This document shows, piece after piece, positions 6,281 to 7,828 of a stretch of DNA of 7,828 nt. The translations under genes were made by a program, and so were the position numbers. The notes under the pieces are model-generated. The model saw only the letters and a program-made list of their open reading frames with translations. It did no database searches and was not told the origin of the DNA. Location: the NCBI GenBank assembly GCA_003523465.1, contig DQAA01000582.1, positions 1 through 7,828 of the forward strand, in the 5' to 3' direction. The DNA comes from Pseudomonas sp. GTDB lineage: Bacteria; Pseudomonadota; Gammaproteobacteria; Pseudomonadales; Pseudomonadaceae. How positions within the stretch are numbered: position 1 is the first letter of the stretch; each line of letters starts with the position of its first letter.

Positions 6281-6308
6281 CTTATCGTCCTGAAGACTTG
6301 GGGCTCAA
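6281..6308 (-). promoter_or_regulatory. Possible sigma70 promoter for the SPFH gene
   Basis: Read on the minus strand: TTGAGC (6308-6303), a 16-base spacer, then GATAAG (6286-6281). Each hexamer matches 4 of 6 consensus bases. It lies about 100 bases ahead of the SPFH start in the 142-base gap after the DUF1016 gene. This is a weak match and an inference only; apart from the SPFH Shine-Dalgarno, nothing else clear was seen in this gap. Confidence 0.25.
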
Positions 6309-6321
6309 GAATTGCGATTCA

Positions 6322-7350
6322 TCAGTGCCGCCCCGTCAGCAGCGCCCGCTCCCGATCCAGCTCGGCACGTAACTCATCTTCGCTGGGCAGCACCAGCTTG
6401 TACTTGCTGGCAAACAATTGCTCGTTGCCCTGCAACACCGAATAACGCACCACCGAGGCATCCTTCTGCGAGCAGAGGATGATGCCCACGGTGGGTCCGT
6501 CCTCGGGACCGCGCTTGAGGTCGTCATACATGCGCACGTACATGTCCATCTGGCCAATGTCCTGATGGGTCAGCTCGCCGCGTTTCAGGTCGAAGATCAC
6601 GAAACACTTGAGCAGGTAGTTGTAGAACACCAGGTCGATGTAGAAGTCCTTGCTCTCGGTGCTGATGCGCTGCTGCCGAGCAACGAAGGCGAAGCCCTTG
6701 CCCAGTTCCAGGAGAAAGTTCTGAAGCTGGTCGATCAGGGCCTGTTCCAGATCGTTTTCCAGCAGGGTGCCTGCGTTGGGGAGGCCAAGAAACTCCAGAA
6801 GCACAGGGTCTCGAACGAACTCGCGAGGTTTTTTGCCCAAGGCCTGCAGGTTGGTGGCCGCTTCCTGTTCGACCGCAGCGCGATCCTGGCTGCTCAGCAG
6901 GCGCTCGTAATACAGCGTGCCGATCTGTCGCTCCAATGCCCGAGTGCTCCAGTTCTGACTGGCTGCTTCATTCATGTACCACTCCCGGGCGCTGTCACCG
7001 TCGACCTTCAGCAATGTCCGATAGTGCGTCCAGCTCAATTCGCGACGCAGTGCGTCGCAAATTGGAAATGCCTGAAAGAAGCCACGCATGTGACGCAGAT
7101 TGGTTGCGTCAAAGCCTTTACCAAACTCCGCCGTAAGCGCTTTTGCCAGCGTCAAAAGCAACTGCTTGCCATAACCCGCCCGCGCCTCCCCCGCCTGTTC
7201 GAACTCGACGATATGCCGCCCGATCTCCCAGCAGGTCTGCACCTGCACCACATCGACAGCACGAATGGCCTGCTGCCGAGCCTGCCGAATCAACCCGGAC
7301 AGATTGACGAGCAACGGTTGCAGCGCAGTGTCCGGCGGGTTTGTAGCCAT
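6322..7350 (-). CDS. DUF1016/YhcG-family PDDEXK nuclease-fold protein
   Basis: The 342 residues have the two-part layout of the DUF1016 family: an N-terminal helical domain (about 10-165, with WEIGRHIVEFEQ and GYGKQLLLTLAKALTAEFGKGF) and a C-terminal PDDEXK nuclease-like domain (about 170-330). Visible active-site candidates are Glu202, Asp239 in FYIDLVFYN, Asp254 and Lys256 in VIFDLKRG (Asp in place of the usual Glu of ExK), and Gln267 in DIGQMDMYV. The family is widespread and often found near mobile or defence genes; its biological role is poorly defined, and DNA cleavage here is not shown. The ATG at 7350 is preferred because GGGAGGA lies just upstream; a GTG at 7371 would add seven residues. 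It lies 42 bases downstream of a LysR-type gene on the same strand. No terminator was recognised after it. Confidence 0.88.
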   Translation of the reverse strand: MATNPPDTALQPLLVNLSGLIRQARQQAIRAVDVVQVQTCWEIGRHIVEFEQAGEARAGYGKQLLLTLAKALTAEFGKGFDATNLRHMRGFFQAFPICDALRRELSWTHYRTLLKVDGDSAREWYMNEAASQNWSTRALERQIGTLYYERLLSSQDRAAVEQEAATNLQALGKKPREFVRDPVLLEFLGLPNAGTLLENDLEQALIDQLQNFLLELGKGFAFVARQQRISTESKDFYIDLVFYNYLLKCFVIFDLKRGELTHQDIGQMDMYVRMYDDLKRGPEDGPTVGIILCSQKDASVVRYSVLQGNEQLFASKYKLVLPSEDELRAELDRERALLTGRH

Positions 7351-7392
7351 GCGTCCTCCCACGGGTAGCACGTGCCTGATCGATGCCGAACC

Positions 7393-7828
7393 TTAGCGGG
7401 TTGCAGCGCTCACGGCCAGCCCGTGCCCTCCCCCCAGGATCTCCTCCAGAAACCCCACGAACGCCCGGATCCGGCTCGAATCCCGATGACTCGGCAGGTA
7501 CAGCGCATTGATCGCGCAACTGGCACTCCCGGGGCTGGCTTCGAAGGCTTCCAGCACCCGTAGCAACCTGCCCTGCCGTACATCGTCGAGCACCAGCCAG
7601 TCCGCCAGCAGCGCCAGCCCGCCATCGGCGATGGCCGCTTCACGCAACACATCGGCGTTGTTGCAGCGCAGTCGCCCCTGGACGTTGATCGGGATGCTGT
7701 CGCCACCGTCGCGGAACACCCAGTTCTGCACCGCTGGCCCGTAGTCGAAGACCAGGCACTGATGCTCCAGCAGGTCCAGCGGATGCCGCGGAATACTGGC
7801 CCGCTCCAGATAACCGGGGCTCGCCACC
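7393..7828 (-). CDS. LysR-family transcriptional regulator (C-terminal part only)
   Basis: The gene enters from the right edge; about 145 residues of the effector-binding domain are visible and the DNA-binding helix-turn-helix is outside the window. Recognisable LysR substrate-domain landmarks are ASPGYLERASIPRHPLDL, followed by the hydrophobic LLEHQCLVFDY, then NNADVLREAAIADGGLALLADWLVLDDVRQGRLLRVL, and near the end the common pattern LYLPSHRDSSRIRAFVGFLEE. The GTG near the edge encodes a Val inside the domain and is not the start. The target genes cannot be told; such regulators usually control a divergent neighbour, which would lie beyond the window, so control of the downstream DUF1016 gene is not implied. 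Confidence 0.88.
   Translation of the reverse strand, partial: VASPGYLERASIPRHPLDLLEHQCLVFDYGPAVQNWVFRDGGDSIPINVQGRLRCNNADVLREAAIADGGLALLADWLVLDDVRQGRLLRVLEAFEASPGSASCAINALYLPSHRDSSRIRAFVGFLEEILGGGHGLAVSAATR

Noticed and set aside
6418..7368. Plus-strand open frame of 316 codons opposite DUF1016
   Set aside because: The minus-strand translation carries clear family motifs; the plus-strand one is a composition-driven shadow.

Overview
The window reads as chromosomal DNA of a Pseudomonas species. The gene order lolB - ispE - tRNA-Gln - prs - rplY - pth - ychF is the one I know from that genus, the proteins match Pseudomonas versions closely from memory, and the codon use is GC-rich. No search could be run, so the species is not assigned.

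Left part (1-4778, plus strand) is core housekeeping. It starts with the 3' end of lolB (outer-membrane lipoprotein insertion) and ispE (MEP isoprenoid pathway), one base apart. tRNA-Gln(UUG) and prs (PRPP synthetase) follow, closed by a strong intrinsic terminator at 2244-2282. Then come rplY (long-form L25/CTC), pth (peptidyl-tRNA hydrolase) and ychF (ribosome-associated ATPase), probably one transcript, ended by a terminator at 4743-4778 that is shaped to work in both directions.

Right part (4836-7828, minus strand) is lineage-variable. It holds an SPFH/band-7 membrane protein with a long charged coiled coil, a DUF1016/YhcG-type PDDEXK nuclease-fold protein, and the C-terminal part of a LysR-family regulator that runs off the window.

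The most interesting place is the last 330 bases of ispE. GC content falls from roughly two thirds to about 47% at residue 174, and the stretch begins with what looks like a complete stable-RNA promoter inside the coding sequence: an A/T block, a perfect TTGACA, a 17-base spacer, TAAAGT, and a GCGCCCC discriminator of the stringent-control type. Between this promoter and the tRNA lie several perfect inverted repeats. My reading is that the end of ispE is double-use DNA: it encodes the kinase C-terminus and also the promoter and a roughly 290-base structured leader for the tRNA-Gln-prs unit. This would link tRNA supply and PRPP synthesis under growth-rate control. The sequence elements are seen; the function is inferred.

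There is no gene-free stretch above 300 bases, and no CRISPR array, insertion sequence or integrase.
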